Positions 52,381-62,001 of a stretch of 64,000 nucleotides of DNA are shown here, piece by piece. This stretch comes from Cohnella herbarum (GTDB lineage Bacteria; Bacillota; Bacilli; Paenibacillales; Paenibacillaceae). The notes below the pieces were generated by a model. The model saw only the letters and a program-made list of their open reading frames with translations, was not told where the DNA came from and ran no database searches. Made by a program: the position numbers and the translations under genes. The DNA is taken from NCBI RefSeq assembly GCF_012849095.1, contig NZ_CP051680.1:6692001-6756000 (forward strand), read 5' to 3'. Within the stretch, counting starts at the first letter, position 1, and every line of letters starts with the position of its first letter.

Positions 52381-54144
52381 ATGATGAACGGTTCCGTAGC
52401 CACTTGGTCTACTTTCTTTCTGCTGCTGGCGCTGTTAATTAGCATACTCGCATCATATACCATGTTCAACTTCATCGGCAATCTCAAAAGAACGAACGGA
52501 ACTTTTCGCCAGTTTTGGTTGGCGGGGGGAGCGTTCGTTTTCGGAGTCGGGATGTGGGCGAAACACTTCGTTACGCTGCTAAGGGAAAATGAACCTCTCA
52601 ATTTTACCTGGGTCATGCCGGTAGCGTTGATGTTTATTATTTTCTTCTCGCTAATGTCGTTCGTCATGCTGACTTTTCAGGGAGTTCTGAAGTATCGTCT
52701 CGTGATCGGCAGCTCGATTCTGGCGTTCGGCGTAGCGATCATGAACTATTTTAGCGTGCTAGGACCGGAGATCGAAGGATTAAGCATCAACATCGGATAC
52801 ATCTTGCTCTCTCTTCTTCTGTTATTCTTCGGCACCTACTTATCCTTTCTCTTGTCGGAAACCGCTTATCGCAGCAGAAAGTTTCTCTCTAGCTTGATCT
52901 TGGGCGCTTCCGTCGTCGCCGTGCAATTACTAGGCAATGAAGCGTTGCAGATCGAATATACCGACGGAATCTCCACGTGGGACAAGCTCAGCCAGGATAT
53001 TAATTTGCTAGCGCTGATCGTAGGCGTCGGGGCTTTATTGATTCTGGTTTCGACTCACATTACTTGGTATATCGATAAACGATTAAACCAAATGGACGAA
53101 CGTTACCGGCTGTTGGTCGAGAACTCGCTGGATACGATCGCGATACTTAAGGGCGACCGCTGGGGCTTCGTGAACGCGGCCGGTTTGAGAATGTTCGAGG
53201 CGGAGATGATCGGAGATTTTATCGGCAAGTCCATCTACTCTTTCCTGCCCGTGAAGGATCATAGCATTGTCAAGGAAAGGCTGCATAATCTGGTTTATAC
53301 CGGCAGCGGCAAGCCGATCGAGCAAGAATGGTTAACTTTGAACGGTAAAGTGCTGCATACCGAGATCGTAGAGACGATGACGACGCTCGACAACGAGCCA
53401 GCCATCCAGGTGATCATCAGGGACATCTCCGAACGGAAGAAGAACGAGGAACTGCTTATCAACTCCGAGAAGCTCTACGTAGCAGGCCAATTGGCAGCGG
53501 GAATTGCGCACGAAATCCGTAATCCGCTCACGTCGCTTAAAGGATTTCTGCAATTGATCGCTTCCGGGAGAAAAAACAACAACAGCTACTACGACATCAT
53601 GAACGCGGAGCTCGATCGGATCGAGGATATCGTCAGCGAACTGCTCATGTTATCCAAACCGCAGGTTTACGAGCTAAGCTATCAGGATATGCGGGTAATG
53701 ATGAGGGATACGGTTACTCTTCTGGAGACGCAAGCCATTCTTCATAACATCGCGATCGAAGCCGAATACGGCACGGATCCTCTGTGGATTTACGGCGTGG
53801 AAAATCAGGTGAAGCAGGTTTTTATCAACGTGATCAAAAACGCGATAGAAGCAATGATAGACGGAGGAGCGATCGGAATTAAGCTCTCCCGCGAGAACGA
53901 CGGAGTATACGTTCGCATTCGCGACGAAGGCCCCGGGATCGGCGAAGATCAATTGGCGAAGATGGGGCAACCGTTCTATACGACCAAAGAAAAGGGAACC
54001 GGTCTCGGTCTCATGGTCAGCTATAAAATCGTCGATAACCACCAGGGGAAAATCACCGTGGACAGCGAGATCGGCAAAGGGACGTTGTTCGAGATCATGC
54101 TGCCGTTCCGCTATCCGGAAACCGCGATCAAGAAATCCAGCTGA
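52381..54144 (+). CDS. Orphan sensor histidine kinase: MHYT-like membrane sensor, PAS, kinase
   Basis: ATG at 52381 after GAGGGATC; upstream in-frame codons overlap the mscL start and are not favoured. 587 residues. Seven hydrophobic helices (to about 235) look like an MHYT sensor whose metal motifs have drifted (WAKHF where W-MHF is usual). Then a PAS domain (YRLLVENSLDTIAILKGDRW), HisKA (AGIAHEIRNPLTSLKGFLQL, phospho-His near 378) and HATPase with N (VIKNAIEAM), DEGPGI and GTGLGLMVSYKI. Typical of Bacillus sporulation-type phosphorelay kinases. No regulator gene nearby. Confidence 0.9.
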   Translation: MMNGSVATWSTFFLLLALLISILASYTMFNFIGNLKRTNGTFRQFWLAGGAFVFGVGMWAKHFVTLLRENEPLNFTWVMPVALMFIIFFSLMSFVMLTFQGVLKYRLVIGSSILAFGVAIMNYFSVLGPEIEGLSINIGYILLSLLLLFFGTYLSFLLSETAYRSRKFLSSLILGASVVAVQLLGNEALQIEYTDGISTWDKLSQDINLLALIVGVGALLILVSTHITWYIDKRLNQMDERYRLLVENSLDTIAILKGDRWGFVNAAGLRMFEAEMIGDFIGKSIYSFLPVKDHSIVKERLHNLVYTGSGKPIEQEWLTLNGKVLHTEIVETMTTLDNEPAIQVIIRDISERKKNEELLINSEKLYVAGQLAAGIAHEIRNPLTSLKGFLQLIASGRKNNNSYYDIMNAELDRIEDIVSELLMLSKPQVYELSYQDMRVMMRDTVTLLETQAILHNIAIEAEYGTDPLWIYGVENQVKQVFINVIKNAIEAMIDGGAIGIKLSRENDGVYVRIRDEGPGIGEDQLAKMGQPFYTTKEKGTGLGLMVSYKIVDNHQGKITVDSEIGKGTLFEIMLPFRYPETAIKKSS

Positions 54145-55040
54145 CGAGGACGAATCGCGGCCGTAATCGGGGTTTCCCCGGAAGGCTCCCCGTCTCCATA
54201 AGCCAACATGGACACCGGCGTCTCGATGGTGACGGAAGTCCCCGACAAGATCGTTACGAATCGTTGCTGACGAATATGTTTGCCCGTTAAGACCGTTGGG
54301 AAAATGTATAGAATACGCGGAACACTACAGTCGTGAACGATGCACACATGGAGAAGTCCGTCGTCCGGAAGGGCGTTCGGACAGATTTGGAGTCCGCCGC
54401 CGTAAGAGGAAACGTTCGAGACCGCGGATAACCAGCCTTGCCGGAATTCATGGCTCGTTCCGTCGATCGTGATCTTAATGGGACGCGGTTTGAATTTTGC
54501 CAAAGCGCGCAGCAAACCGATCACGTAAGCAAGGGAGCCGATTCTAAGCTTGTTGCACCATTTTTTGTAGCTTGATCGGTTAACGTCCTCCGCGACCGTC
54601 GCATCAAGCCCGATGGCGACCGCTGTGAGGGTAAGCTGTTTTTGACCGCTGCTCGTCGTAGTCTCCAGCAGGTCGATCCGCCGCGAGTGCCCGTCTAGCA
54701 GAATAGCTAAAGCTTTGATCGGATCGCTAGGTATGCCGAGAGAACGAGAAGTATCGTTGCCGGAACCGGAAGGAATAAGGCCCAAAGGAATACCGGAGCC
54801 GGCAAGTATGGGCAGAAGACCATGCAACGTACCGTCCCCGCCGACAACCGCAACCGCTTTCATTTTTCCCCGTTTCAATTGCTCGCTTACTAGGGCAACG
54901 GCCTCCGATTCCGATTTCGTAGCAATCTTCATGTATTCCGCGCCGCTTTTTCGAAGCCGAACTTCTACTTTATCCCATATCTTCTTACCGCGGCCGTTAC
55001 CGGAATTTTCATTGACGACGAACAGAATCAAGCCGTTCAA
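54111..55040 (-). CDS. Diacylglycerol/lipid kinase (DagK/YegS family)
   Basis: 309 residues (TTG at 55040; a second TTG at 55031 is possible and better spaced). ENSGNGRGKKIWD, VVGGDGTLHGLLP (GGDGT motif) and LIPSGSGNDTSRSLGIP are signature kinase motifs; the C-terminus has the double-layer beta-sandwich (DGLLHVCIVHDCS). Phosphorylates diacylglycerol or a similar membrane lipid to recycle it to phosphatidate. Overlaps the convergent kinase end by 34 bp. Confidence 0.92.
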   Translation of the reverse strand: MNGLILFVVNENSGNGRGKKIWDKVEVRLRKSGAEYMKIATKSESEAVALVSEQLKRGKMKAVAVVGGDGTLHGLLPILAGSGIPLGLIPSGSGNDTSRSLGIPSDPIKALAILLDGHSRRIDLLETTTSSGQKQLTLTAVAIGLDATVAEDVNRSSYKKWCNKLRIGSLAYVIGLLRALAKFKPRPIKITIDGTSHEFRQGWLSAVSNVSSYGGGLQICPNALPDDGLLHVCIVHDCSVPRILYIFPTVLTGKHIRQQRFVTILSGTSVTIETPVSMLAYGDGEPSGETPITAAIRPRQLDFLIAVSG

Positions 55041-55191
55041 GCCCCCTTGGTGTATGCGTGCCTATGACTCTCATTATAAGGGGGGGCGGCGAAATGGGGA
55101 AGACCCGTCCACGGCGGGGAGGGGCAATAGAAACCTTTCGGGGGGATACCGCGTCCATTTGCACATGAAGCTAAGTTAGGGAGTGAACCTG

Positions 55192-56181
55192 ATGTCCGCA
55201 ATCCGTTACAAAGTGGCCGTCATAACGGCGCAAGGAAGAAACACGTTCACGGAGCAGCAAGTCCGTAAGCTGGAGGATTCGGCGCAGGTCGAGTTCAGTT
55301 CGGCGATTCGCGCGCTTGGAGCGGATGAAATCGTAAAGCGTTTGGCCGATGCGGATTATGCGGGCTTGACCCCGCGATCGGTGCAGGTCATCGACCGGAG
55401 CTGGCTGGAGCGGCTGCCCCGATTGAAGGGAATCGCCGTATTCGCCACGGGCGTTGATTACATAGACACGGAGTATTTAAGCGAGAGAGGCATCGCCCTT
55501 TGCCATCTGCCCGACTACTCGACGGAGTCGGTCGCCGAGCATACGTTGGGCCTGTTGCTTACGATGTCTCGCCGGATTCACTTGAGTCAGGACCGAGTAA
55601 GAGGACGCGTTCCCGCAGGGACTTCCGTATTGGGGTGGGAGCTCCGGGGGCGCACGATCGGGATCGTAGGACTCGGCAGAATCGGTAACCGCGTTGCGGA
55701 GCTGGTCCGCGTATTCGGAATGCGAGTGCTCGGACATGATCCTAATCGTCAGGTAGAAGGAATCCCTAACGTAAGCATGGAGGAGCTGCTTGCTTCCAGC
55801 GATGTCGTAAGCCTTCATTTCCCGGCGCAGTGGCAGGGGGAGGCGGCGATCGGCCGTGAGGAGATCGCGAAGATGAAACCCGGCGCAACTCTGCTGAACG
55901 TGTCCCGCTGCGCGTTGGTCGATCCCGAAGCGGTCGTGGAAGCGATCGACTTGGGAGCGCTGCGGGGGTATGCGGTCGACGATATTTTTCCGATCGGGGA
56001 GTCGCATGGACGCGCCAAGGTTCAGATCGCCGAAGGCCGCATCCTGCAGACCGGTCATACGGCATGGTATTCGCGGGAAGTCATTCATCGGGGATACGAC
56101 GCTTGGATCGATAATCTAATCGGCCTGGCCACCGGGAATCCGCGAAATCTAATAGGATTGCAGGAAGAGCGGGAGGATTAG
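55192..56181 (+). CDS. D-isomer-specific 2-hydroxyacid dehydrogenase family protein
   Basis: ATG at 55192 after GGGAGTGA. 329 residues. Rossmann loop GIVGLGRIGNRV (GxGxxG), then LLNVSRCALVDPEAVVEAI with the substrate Arg, and QTGHTAWYSRE with the catalytic His. Family members reduce 2-ketoacids with NAD(P)H. The conserved Asp/Glu pair is less clear. Directly followed by a membrane protein gene 1 bp away, a likely operon. Confidence 0.9.
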   Translation: MSAIRYKVAVITAQGRNTFTEQQVRKLEDSAQVEFSSAIRALGADEIVKRLADADYAGLTPRSVQVIDRSWLERLPRLKGIAVFATGVDYIDTEYLSERGIALCHLPDYSTESVAEHTLGLLLTMSRRIHLSQDRVRGRVPAGTSVLGWELRGRTIGIVGLGRIGNRVAELVRVFGMRVLGHDPNRQVEGIPNVSMEELLASSDVVSLHFPAQWQGEAAIGREEIAKMKPGATLLNVSRCALVDPEAVVEAIDLGALRGYAVDDIFPIGESHGRAKVQIAEGRILQTGHTAWYSREVIHRGYDAWIDNLIGLATGNPRNLIGLQEERED

Positions 56182-56182
56182 G

Positions 56183-56863
56183 ATGAATCGGTTAAAAGGT
56201 ATAAGCAGCGAGATCAAGTTATTACTCGTACTCTGGACGGCCGTCATGGGATTTCTGCTTCTGTTGATTGCAGCGGCCTGGCCGCAATATTGGCGGTTCA
56301 TCGCCGCGGAGACGACTCCGCTTGCTTGGCTGGAGAGCGTTCTTCTCTTGCTTGTCGCGGGAATAGCGGGACTTAACGCATTCGTAGGAACGATAGACGG
56401 AGACATGAATAGGAAATCCATTTCGGGATGGACTCTTCTGGCGGCGGCTTTCGCTTGGTTGGCCCTGGATGAGAGATTCGCCTTGCATGAAAGGCTGAGA
56501 GACCGGGTTCTGAAACCGACGGGAATCAAGCTGCTGCCTTGGATGGAAGCGGGCGACTGGCTTATTCCTCTCTACGCGGTCTGCGGAATCGCGGCGTTAT
56601 GGGGCATCTGGCGATTAATCGGCGCGAATAGATCGGCACGGGTATTCCTCGTCGTCGCCCTTTGCGTATCCGTCTGCGCGGTTGCGATGGACACGATCGA
56701 TATTCGTCGTTTGGACAAAAGCGCGGAAAGGTTGCTTCAGTCCGTGGAGGAAGGTTTGGAGACGATTGCGATGACTTCTTTCCTATCCTCGTTTCTATGC
56801 GTATGGATGGAAAGAATCCGTTCGCTTGTAAGCGGGAGAAGGAACAGAGCGATTAACGGATAG
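56183..56863 (+). CDS. Polytopic membrane protein of unknown function
   Basis: 226 residues, SD GGGAGGATTAGG. About six hydrophobic helices (near 13-32, 47-64, 76-92, 125-145, 152-172, 195-212). Charged/His residues next to or in the helices recur: WLALDERFALHERLRD, AMDTIDIRR and SVEEGLET, giving an LDE-LHE pattern that could hold a metal. No family recognised. Co-transcribed with the dehydrogenase gene. Confidence 0.8.
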   Translation: MNRLKGISSEIKLLLVLWTAVMGFLLLLIAAAWPQYWRFIAAETTPLAWLESVLLLLVAGIAGLNAFVGTIDGDMNRKSISGWTLLAAAFAWLALDERFALHERLRDRVLKPTGIKLLPWMEAGDWLIPLYAVCGIAALWGIWRLIGANRSARVFLVVALCVSVCAVAMDTIDIRRLDKSAERLLQSVEEGLETIAMTSFLSSFLCVWMERIRSLVSGRRNRAING

Positions 56864-56929
56864 GCGCGTACCGACTGCCGGACATGTTATAATGGGATGG
56901 CTTTACCGTTGCATGAGGAGGATTTCAGA

Positions 56930-58042
56930 ATGGCAGAACCGCTTAAGGCAATGTATAACGAGCCTTTTCTTAGAGCGTTTACCGATATTGTCCGCAAAGC
57001 TTACCCCGAATTCGACGGAGAGTCCTTCATACGGCTCTCGCTTGGAGCGGGCTGGAACGAGCTGGAGTTGAAAGGCAGAATGCGCCGAATTACCATGAGT
57101 CTCGGCGCTACGCTACCCGCCGATTACGATCGGGCAATCGATGTGCTGGAAGCGATCGCGGAGGAATGCCGCGGGTTTCCTTATTTGTTTTTCCCCGACT
57201 TCGTGGAAGTCTACGGCTTGGAGCATTGGGAGAAATCCGTGGCGGCGTTGGAGACCTTTACGAGAATGTCGAGCTCCGAATTCGCGGTTCGGCCTTTCGT
57301 GAAGCGGGATCGGCCGCGCATGATGGCCCAGATGCTCGAGTGGAGCCTGCATCCGAACGAGCACGTCCGCAGGCTTGCCAGCGAAGGATGCCGGCCTCGG
57401 CTGCCGTGGGCGGATGCTCTGCCCGAGCTCAAGCGCGATCCAAGCCCGATATGGCCGATCCTCGAGAACTTGAAGGCAGATCCGTCGGAATACGTGAGAC
57501 GAAGCGTAGCGAATAACTTGAACGATATTTCCAAGGATCACCCCGATCAGGTCAAGAAGATCGCGCAAGCTTGGAAAGGCCAGAACGAACAGACGGAGTG
57601 GGTCATTCGCCATGCTTGCAGAGGGCTGTTGCGCGCCGCGGATCCGGAAATCATGGCGTTGTTCGGAATCGTCCCTCAGCCGGACGTTATCGTGAAGGAG
57701 TGGACGGTATTTCCTTCGACGGTAGAGATCGGGGGAGCGACGGAATTCCGATACGAGCTGCAGTCCCCGACCGGCGAGCCGGTCAAGTTAAGAATCGAGC
57801 TTGCCGTGCTGTTTCCCCGTTCAACGGGCAAGTTCTACCGTAAGCTCTTCAAGCTAAGCGAGAAAACCGTATCCGGCGATATGTCGATTCGAGGGGGGCG
57901 CGGCTTTTCCTTCGCGGACCTGTCCACGCGTCGCCATTATCCGGGCATTCACCGGCTTTCGCTTATCGTTAACGGGCAGGAAGTCGCTTCCGCCGACGTT
58001 CAGCTTCAAGCTTCGGCGACGGGAGGGACGGGCGACGCATGA
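56930..58042 (+). CDS. DNA alkylation repair protein (AlkC/AlkD-like HEAT repeats)
   Basis: ATG at 56930 follows TGAGGAGG. 370 residues. The N-terminal two thirds are HEAT-like repeats: ELKGRMRRITMSLGATLP, RPRMMAQMLEWSLHPNEHVRRLASEG and PSEYVRRSVANNLNDISKDHP, with WVIRHACRGLL, the pattern of AlkC/AlkD glycosylases that remove N3/N7-methyl purines. The last 110 residues form a beta-sandwich-like domain (EIGGATEFRYELQS), as found in AlkC. ATGA overlap with the next gene. Confidence 0.86.
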   Translation: MAEPLKAMYNEPFLRAFTDIVRKAYPEFDGESFIRLSLGAGWNELELKGRMRRITMSLGATLPADYDRAIDVLEAIAEECRGFPYLFFPDFVEVYGLEHWEKSVAALETFTRMSSSEFAVRPFVKRDRPRMMAQMLEWSLHPNEHVRRLASEGCRPRLPWADALPELKRDPSPIWPILENLKADPSEYVRRSVANNLNDISKDHPDQVKKIAQAWKGQNEQTEWVIRHACRGLLRAADPEIMALFGIVPQPDVIVKEWTVFPSTVEIGGATEFRYELQSPTGEPVKLRIELAVLFPRSTGKFYRKLFKLSEKTVSGDMSIRGGRGFSFADLSTRRHYPGIHRLSLIVNGQEVASADVQLQASATGGTGDA

Positions 58043-59085
58043 CGATCGGAGCAAGAGTGCTGAAGACGGGTCTAGCGGTGGCCATCGCGTTATGGGTAGG
58101 CGGACTCGTCGGTCTGGATTCCCCGTTAATCGCGGCAATCGCCGCTATTTTCACCATCCAGCCGTCCATTTATCGTTCTTGGATGCAAGTATTGGAGCAG
58201 GTACAGAGCAACGTGCTCGGAGCGATCATCGCGATTACGGCCGTATCGCTCATCGGAAATACGCCCATCCTGGTGGGCCTTGTTTGTATCGGCGTTATTT
58301 TACTATGCATACGACTGAAAACCGAAGAGACGATCGCCCTCACGTTGGTAACGGTCGTAGTCATCATGGAAGCCCAAGGCCAAGGGTGGATGCTTGCTTT
58401 GGACCGAATTGCCGCCATCTTGACGGGAATGGTATCGGCTTTCGCCGTGAATGTCGCCATTGCCCCTCCGCGGCATCGCAATCGTTTTCTGAAACAAGCG
58501 GAAGAGGTTCAGGTGATGTTATCCCGTTTGCTCAGGACGGTCGTATCCAACGAATTGAAGGAGAACGTCTACCGGGAAGAACAACACCGTCTCCGAATCA
58601 AGCTTCGCAAGCTGGACGAGTTCTACGAACTATTCGCAGAGGAGCGGGTATGGAGAAAGAAATCGAGGCTGAAGCGGGCGAGACTGCTCGTCGTGTACAA
58701 AGGGATGCTGACCACGCTCGAACGTGGATACGCGCTTATCGAAGCGGTGGAGGATCACTATTGGGCCGTCTCGACAAGCAAAGCGTGGAATCGGCTCATC
58801 GACCGACAAATCGAAGCGTTATGCGGCTACCACGAACAATTGCTATGGAAGTGGGAAGGAAAGATGAAGCCAGGCGCGTTGGCTTCCGCTCCCCCTCCCG
58901 AAGCGTCCATCCTGCTGACCGAGCTGATCTCGGACCGGACGGACGAGGATTTGACCGCCAAAGCCCGGCTGTTCGTCATTACCTCTTCGGTCTACACCTA
59001 TGAAGAGCGCCTAAGGCGTCTGGATAAGCTGATGGAGCAATGGCTGCATCGCAAAGACGACGAAGAAAATCCGGAAGAAGATTAA
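58039..59085 (+). CDS. FUSC/aromatic acid exporter family protein (DUF939)
   Basis: 348 residues. Four to five helices within the first 140 residues (LAVAIALWVGGLVGLDSPLI, IFTIQPSIYRSWMQVLEQVQ, ILVGLVCIGVILLCIRL), then a cytosolic helical half rich in charge. IQPSIYRSWMQ is typical of the FUSC/ArAE group (YgaE/YqjA-like). Presumed exporter of aromatic acids or other organic anions. Terminator follows. Confidence 0.9.
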   Translation: MTIGARVLKTGLAVAIALWVGGLVGLDSPLIAAIAAIFTIQPSIYRSWMQVLEQVQSNVLGAIIAITAVSLIGNTPILVGLVCIGVILLCIRLKTEETIALTLVTVVVIMEAQGQGWMLALDRIAAILTGMVSAFAVNVAIAPPRHRNRFLKQAEEVQVMLSRLLRTVVSNELKENVYREEQHRLRIKLRKLDEFYELFAEERVWRKKSRLKRARLLVVYKGMLTTLERGYALIEAVEDHYWAVSTSKAWNRLIDRQIEALCGYHEQLLWKWEGKMKPGALASAPPPEASILLTELISDRTDEDLTAKARLFVITSSVYTYEERLRRLDKLMEQWLHRKDDEENPEED

Positions 59086-59137
59086 CCGGAAGAAGAATAA
59101 CGTTCGAACCGAGCTAATTTCTGATATGAACGAATGA

Positions 59138-59182
59138 AAGTCCAATCAACGTGCCTAATAGGCCGGAGGTTGGGCTTTTTTT
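59138..59182 (+). terminator. Terminator after the FUSC-type gene
   Basis: AAGTCCAA pairs with TTGGGCTT around a small inner hairpin (GCCTAATAGGC); seven T follow. Confidence 0.8.
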
Positions 59183-59490
59183 GCAATAATACTCATCTGT
59201 TCGCTACGACAAAATCGACATTCTCGTCACTTCCGTTAGAGTTGAAATCAACGTCGTGACCTCGAATACTAAGCCGTTCCTCATGTGATTTCCCAGTATC
59301 CAATCCGCTAAGGGGAAATGTAAGTATACGTAGTGGATTATCCGTAGTTCACTTTATAAAAATTTTAGAATTTTTTAGATTCGCTTTACAACCGTTTTAG
59401 GGGGAGTTTAGAACCGGTGGCTAAGATGAAGATATGGAAGCCGAGAGGAAATTCCAAATATCTGATAGAACCCCCAAGGAGGAAAAGAGA
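59183..59490 (+). other. AT-rich intergenic control region
   Basis: 308 bp without a gene. A weak promoter candidate is TTTACA (59385), 17 bases, TTAGAA (59408). No clear repeat or riboswitch-like fold was seen. Probably holds the promoter of the downstream five-gene unit, whose SD is AAGGAGG just before 59491. Confidence 0.45.
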
Positions 59491-60423
59491 ATGAACAAGA
59501 AGTTGGCGATGATCGGAGCGGGAGCGGTAGCGGGCAGCGTGCTGCTGATGTCGTCCGTATACGCGGGAATCGGAGGGACCCCCGGCTACGATACTTACAA
59601 ATCGGCCATCAAGAATACGGCCGTCACCGTACAGAACTCCACCAATAAGATGAACTTGACCGTGGAGGATAACGGCAAGGTGCTGTTGCAAGTGAATACG
59701 ACGATAAAGACGGGCAAAGACGATAAGACGGGAAGCGCCGATGCGACTCTTCAGAGCGGAGAGACGAAGCAAAGCATTCAATACTTTAATCAGGGCGGCA
59801 AGCAAATTATCAAGTCCGGGAATTCCGACGTGTACAAAGTACTGGAGAACGACGCGGGAGAGGAAATGCGCCACGAAAGCGGACATCCGGATGAACTGCA
59901 AGATCCGGCTTTCGCCCGGGAAGCGGAGAACGTCATCGATGCGTTGGTGGGCAATTTGAAGAACTATGTGACCTTGGACGAAGAGGGATCTGCAAAGGAG
60001 ATTTCGTTGCATCTCGAGGGTAGCCAAATTCCCGCCGTGGTGAACGCCGTAGGTTCGCTGATCATTAGAGAAGGAGGCCGCGATCACGGCGATAAGGCCC
60101 AGGGGAAGGCGGCGGATATCTTCGGATTGAATTTGCAAACCGTTCATGACAGCCTTCCGAAGCTGACCGATGAGATTAAAATCGATGCGGTTAACTTGGG
60201 TGCGGACGTGAATGCCGACAACCTGATTACGAGCCATGCCGCCGAAATTCGGATTAGCGGCAAGGACAACCAAGGCACTCCGCATTCAGTGGTCGTAAAG
60301 CTCGGCATGGAATCGTCCGATTTTAACTCCACTACGCCGGATACGGTTGATTTAACCGGCAAGCAAGTGGAGAACGTGAAGCTGTCGGATGAAAAAACGT
60401 TCCAGCGGTGGCACCGTTCATAG
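59491..60423 (+). CDS. Secreted protein of unknown function
   Basis: ATG after AAGGAGGAAAAGAGA. 310 residues. Signal peptide of about 24 residues ending in VYAG (AVAGSVLLMSSVYAG). The mature part alternates strands and helices (VTVQNSTNKMNLTVEDNGKV..., KQSIQYFNQGGKQIIKSGNS) and recalls secreted lipoprotein-like sensors encoded beside ABC/two-component operons in Paenibacillaceae. No catalytic motif. It may bind a ligand for the sensor kinase encoded downstream. Confidence 0.72.
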   Translation: MNKKLAMIGAGAVAGSVLLMSSVYAGIGGTPGYDTYKSAIKNTAVTVQNSTNKMNLTVEDNGKVLLQVNTTIKTGKDDKTGSADATLQSGETKQSIQYFNQGGKQIIKSGNSDVYKVLENDAGEEMRHESGHPDELQDPAFAREAENVIDALVGNLKNYVTLDEEGSAKEISLHLEGSQIPAVVNAVGSLIIREGGRDHGDKAQGKAADIFGLNLQTVHDSLPKLTDEIKIDAVNLGADVNADNLITSHAAEIRISGKDNQGTPHSVVVKLGMESSDFNSTTPDTVDLTGKQVENVKLSDEKTFQRWHRS

Positions 60424-60450
60424 TCAGACCATCAGACCGCGCTAAGAGCG

Positions 60451-60486
60451 GGGAGCGACCAAGACTGAAAGATCGGAGTCGCTCTT
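60451..60486 (+). terminator. Hairpin between secreted protein and ABC genes
   Basis: GGGAGCGAC pairs with GTCGCTCTT, loop about 18 bases, followed by CCTCTTG. Weak T run, so likely partial termination or processing between 59491-60423 and the ABC genes. Confidence 0.45.
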
Positions 60487-60516
60487 CCTCTTGCGCCATG
60501 CGAGGAGACCAATAAG

Positions 60517-61257
60517 ATGGAAACGATCGTCGAGATAGAAGGATTAACGAAAACCTTCCGCAATCAAAGGGGAATTCACGATATAAGCCTTACGGTACGT
60601 AAGGGGGATATCTACGGATTCTTCGGACCTAACGGAGCCGGTAAAACGACCGTGATGAAGATTATGGCCGGCTTAAGCAAAGCGAATAAGGGCAAGGTTC
60701 GATTATTCGGCCATGAGGTGACGACGCATTACGAGCAGGCGATGGCCAAGGTCGGCGTATTGATCGAAACGGCGGAAGCCTACGAGTACATGAGCGGAAG
60801 AAAGAACCTGGAGCTAGCCGCAAGGCTGTATCCGGAGCTTCCGGGCAGTCGAGTGGACGAAGTGCTCGAACTCGTCGGGTTAAGCGGCTACCAGCGGGAG
60901 AAGGTAGGACACTATTCGCTGGGCATGAAGCAGCGGTTGGGTTTGGCGGCGGCCATTCTATCGCGCCCTGAGCTGCTGATCCTCGATGAACCGACGAATG
61001 GGCTCGACATCGAAGGGATGGTTCAGATTCGCGAGGTGATCCTGCTGCTGGCTCGCGAGGAGCGAACGACCTTCTTCCTATCCAGCCATCTCATTCACGA
61101 TATGGAGCTCATGTGCAACCGAATCGGAATATTGTACGGCGGCAAGCTTATTCGCGAAGGACTGAAGACCGAGCTGCTGGACGGACGCTTTCCTACGTTA
61201 GAGGAGCTGTTCATCCACGAGGTGAAAGAAGAAAGGAGAGCGGTGAACCATGCATAA
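60517..61257 (+). CDS. ABC transporter ATP-binding protein (BcrA/antibiotic type)
   Basis: 246 residues. Walker A GPNGAGKTT, Q-loop region, signature YSLGMKQRLGLA, Walker B LLILDEPTNGLD and switch His in FFLSSHLIHDME. Single-domain ATPase of the ABC-2 drug/peptide export class. Overlaps the permease by 8 bp. Confidence 0.95.
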   Translation: METIVEIEGLTKTFRNQRGIHDISLTVRKGDIYGFFGPNGAGKTTVMKIMAGLSKANKGKVRLFGHEVTTHYEQAMAKVGVLIETAEAYEYMSGRKNLELAARLYPELPGSRVDEVLELVGLSGYQREKVGHYSLGMKQRLGLAAAILSRPELLILDEPTNGLDIEGMVQIREVILLLAREERTTFFLSSHLIHDMELMCNRIGILYGGKLIREGLKTELLDGRFPTLEELFIHEVKEERRAVNHA

Positions 61258-61999
61258 CTTGTACGCGAACGTCTGGAATGAAACTTTGAAGATCGCTTTG
61301 AAGAAGAAAACTTGGTTTTTCATGGCCATGACTTTGCTGATCCCGATCGGAGCCGCCCTGCTATTTGCCAACGTTCAAAGCGGTTTAGGCATCAGCGCCG
61401 TTTCCTCGGGCGATTTTCCGATCGTCATGCTCGGGCTGTTCACCGGGATATTCCTGCCGCTCTTCATCTTCATGGGCGCGGCGGACCAGTTCTCGGGAGA
61501 GCTCGGCGACCGAACGCTTAAGATTTTACTGACGAGGCCGATCTCTCGCTTCAAAGTTTTCGTATCCAAACAAATTTCCCTTAGCCTGTCCATAGCCGTA
61601 TATTTATTCCTCGGGATGCTCGGTTCGGTAGGTTCTGCCCTATTCTTAAGTGGCCGCGTTTCGGTCTACTCCATTGGAGATTGGTTGCTCGCTTACGGTT
61701 CGGCATTCGTTCCGCTTGCGGCGCTAAGCATTGCGGCGGTGTTTATCGCGCAGTTTTTCTCGAGCGGCAGCAGCGCGCTAACCGTCAGCGTATTGTTATA
61801 TATCGGGGTGAAGGTAAGCTCGTTCTTCTTCCCTCAGGTGTCGACCTATTCCCCGACGGCCTATTTGGATTGGCACATGCTCTGGATAGGCACCCCGATG
61901 GCGTCGAATCAGGTAGGGGCCGTATTTATGTTTTTGGTAGCGTGCAGTATACTGTTTTTTACAGCGGGTTATTATTTGTTCGATAAAAAGGAGCTTTAA
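61250..61999 (+). CDS. ABC-2 type permease
   Basis: 249 residues, six helices; SD GAAAGGAGAG. AADQFSGELGDRTLKILLTRPISR is the cytoplasmic coupling motif of ABC-2 permeases such as BcrB. With the ATPase it should export or confer resistance to a peptide antibiotic or similar compound. Confidence 0.92.
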   Translation: MHNLYANVWNETLKIALKKKTWFFMAMTLLIPIGAALLFANVQSGLGISAVSSGDFPIVMLGLFTGIFLPLFIFMGAADQFSGELGDRTLKILLTRPISRFKVFVSKQISLSLSIAVYLFLGMLGSVGSALFLSGRVSVYSIGDWLLAYGSAFVPLAALSIAAVFIAQFFSSGSSALTVSVLLYIGVKVSSFFFPQVSTYSPTAYLDWHMLWIGTPMASNQVGAVFMFLVACSILFFTAGYYLFDKKEL

Positions 62000-62001
62000 T
62001 C

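Noticed and set aside
54111..54144. Regulatory antisense overlap between kinase and lipid kinase genes
   Set aside because: Convergent overlaps of about 35 bp (also at 51079-51113) are common where stops drift in compact genomes; nothing further supports regulation.
59200..59400. Second copy of the TAACGGA/TCCGTTA repeat
   Set aside because: Only one TCCGTTA-like match (near 59232) and none of the 50-bp symmetry seen at 30043-30224.
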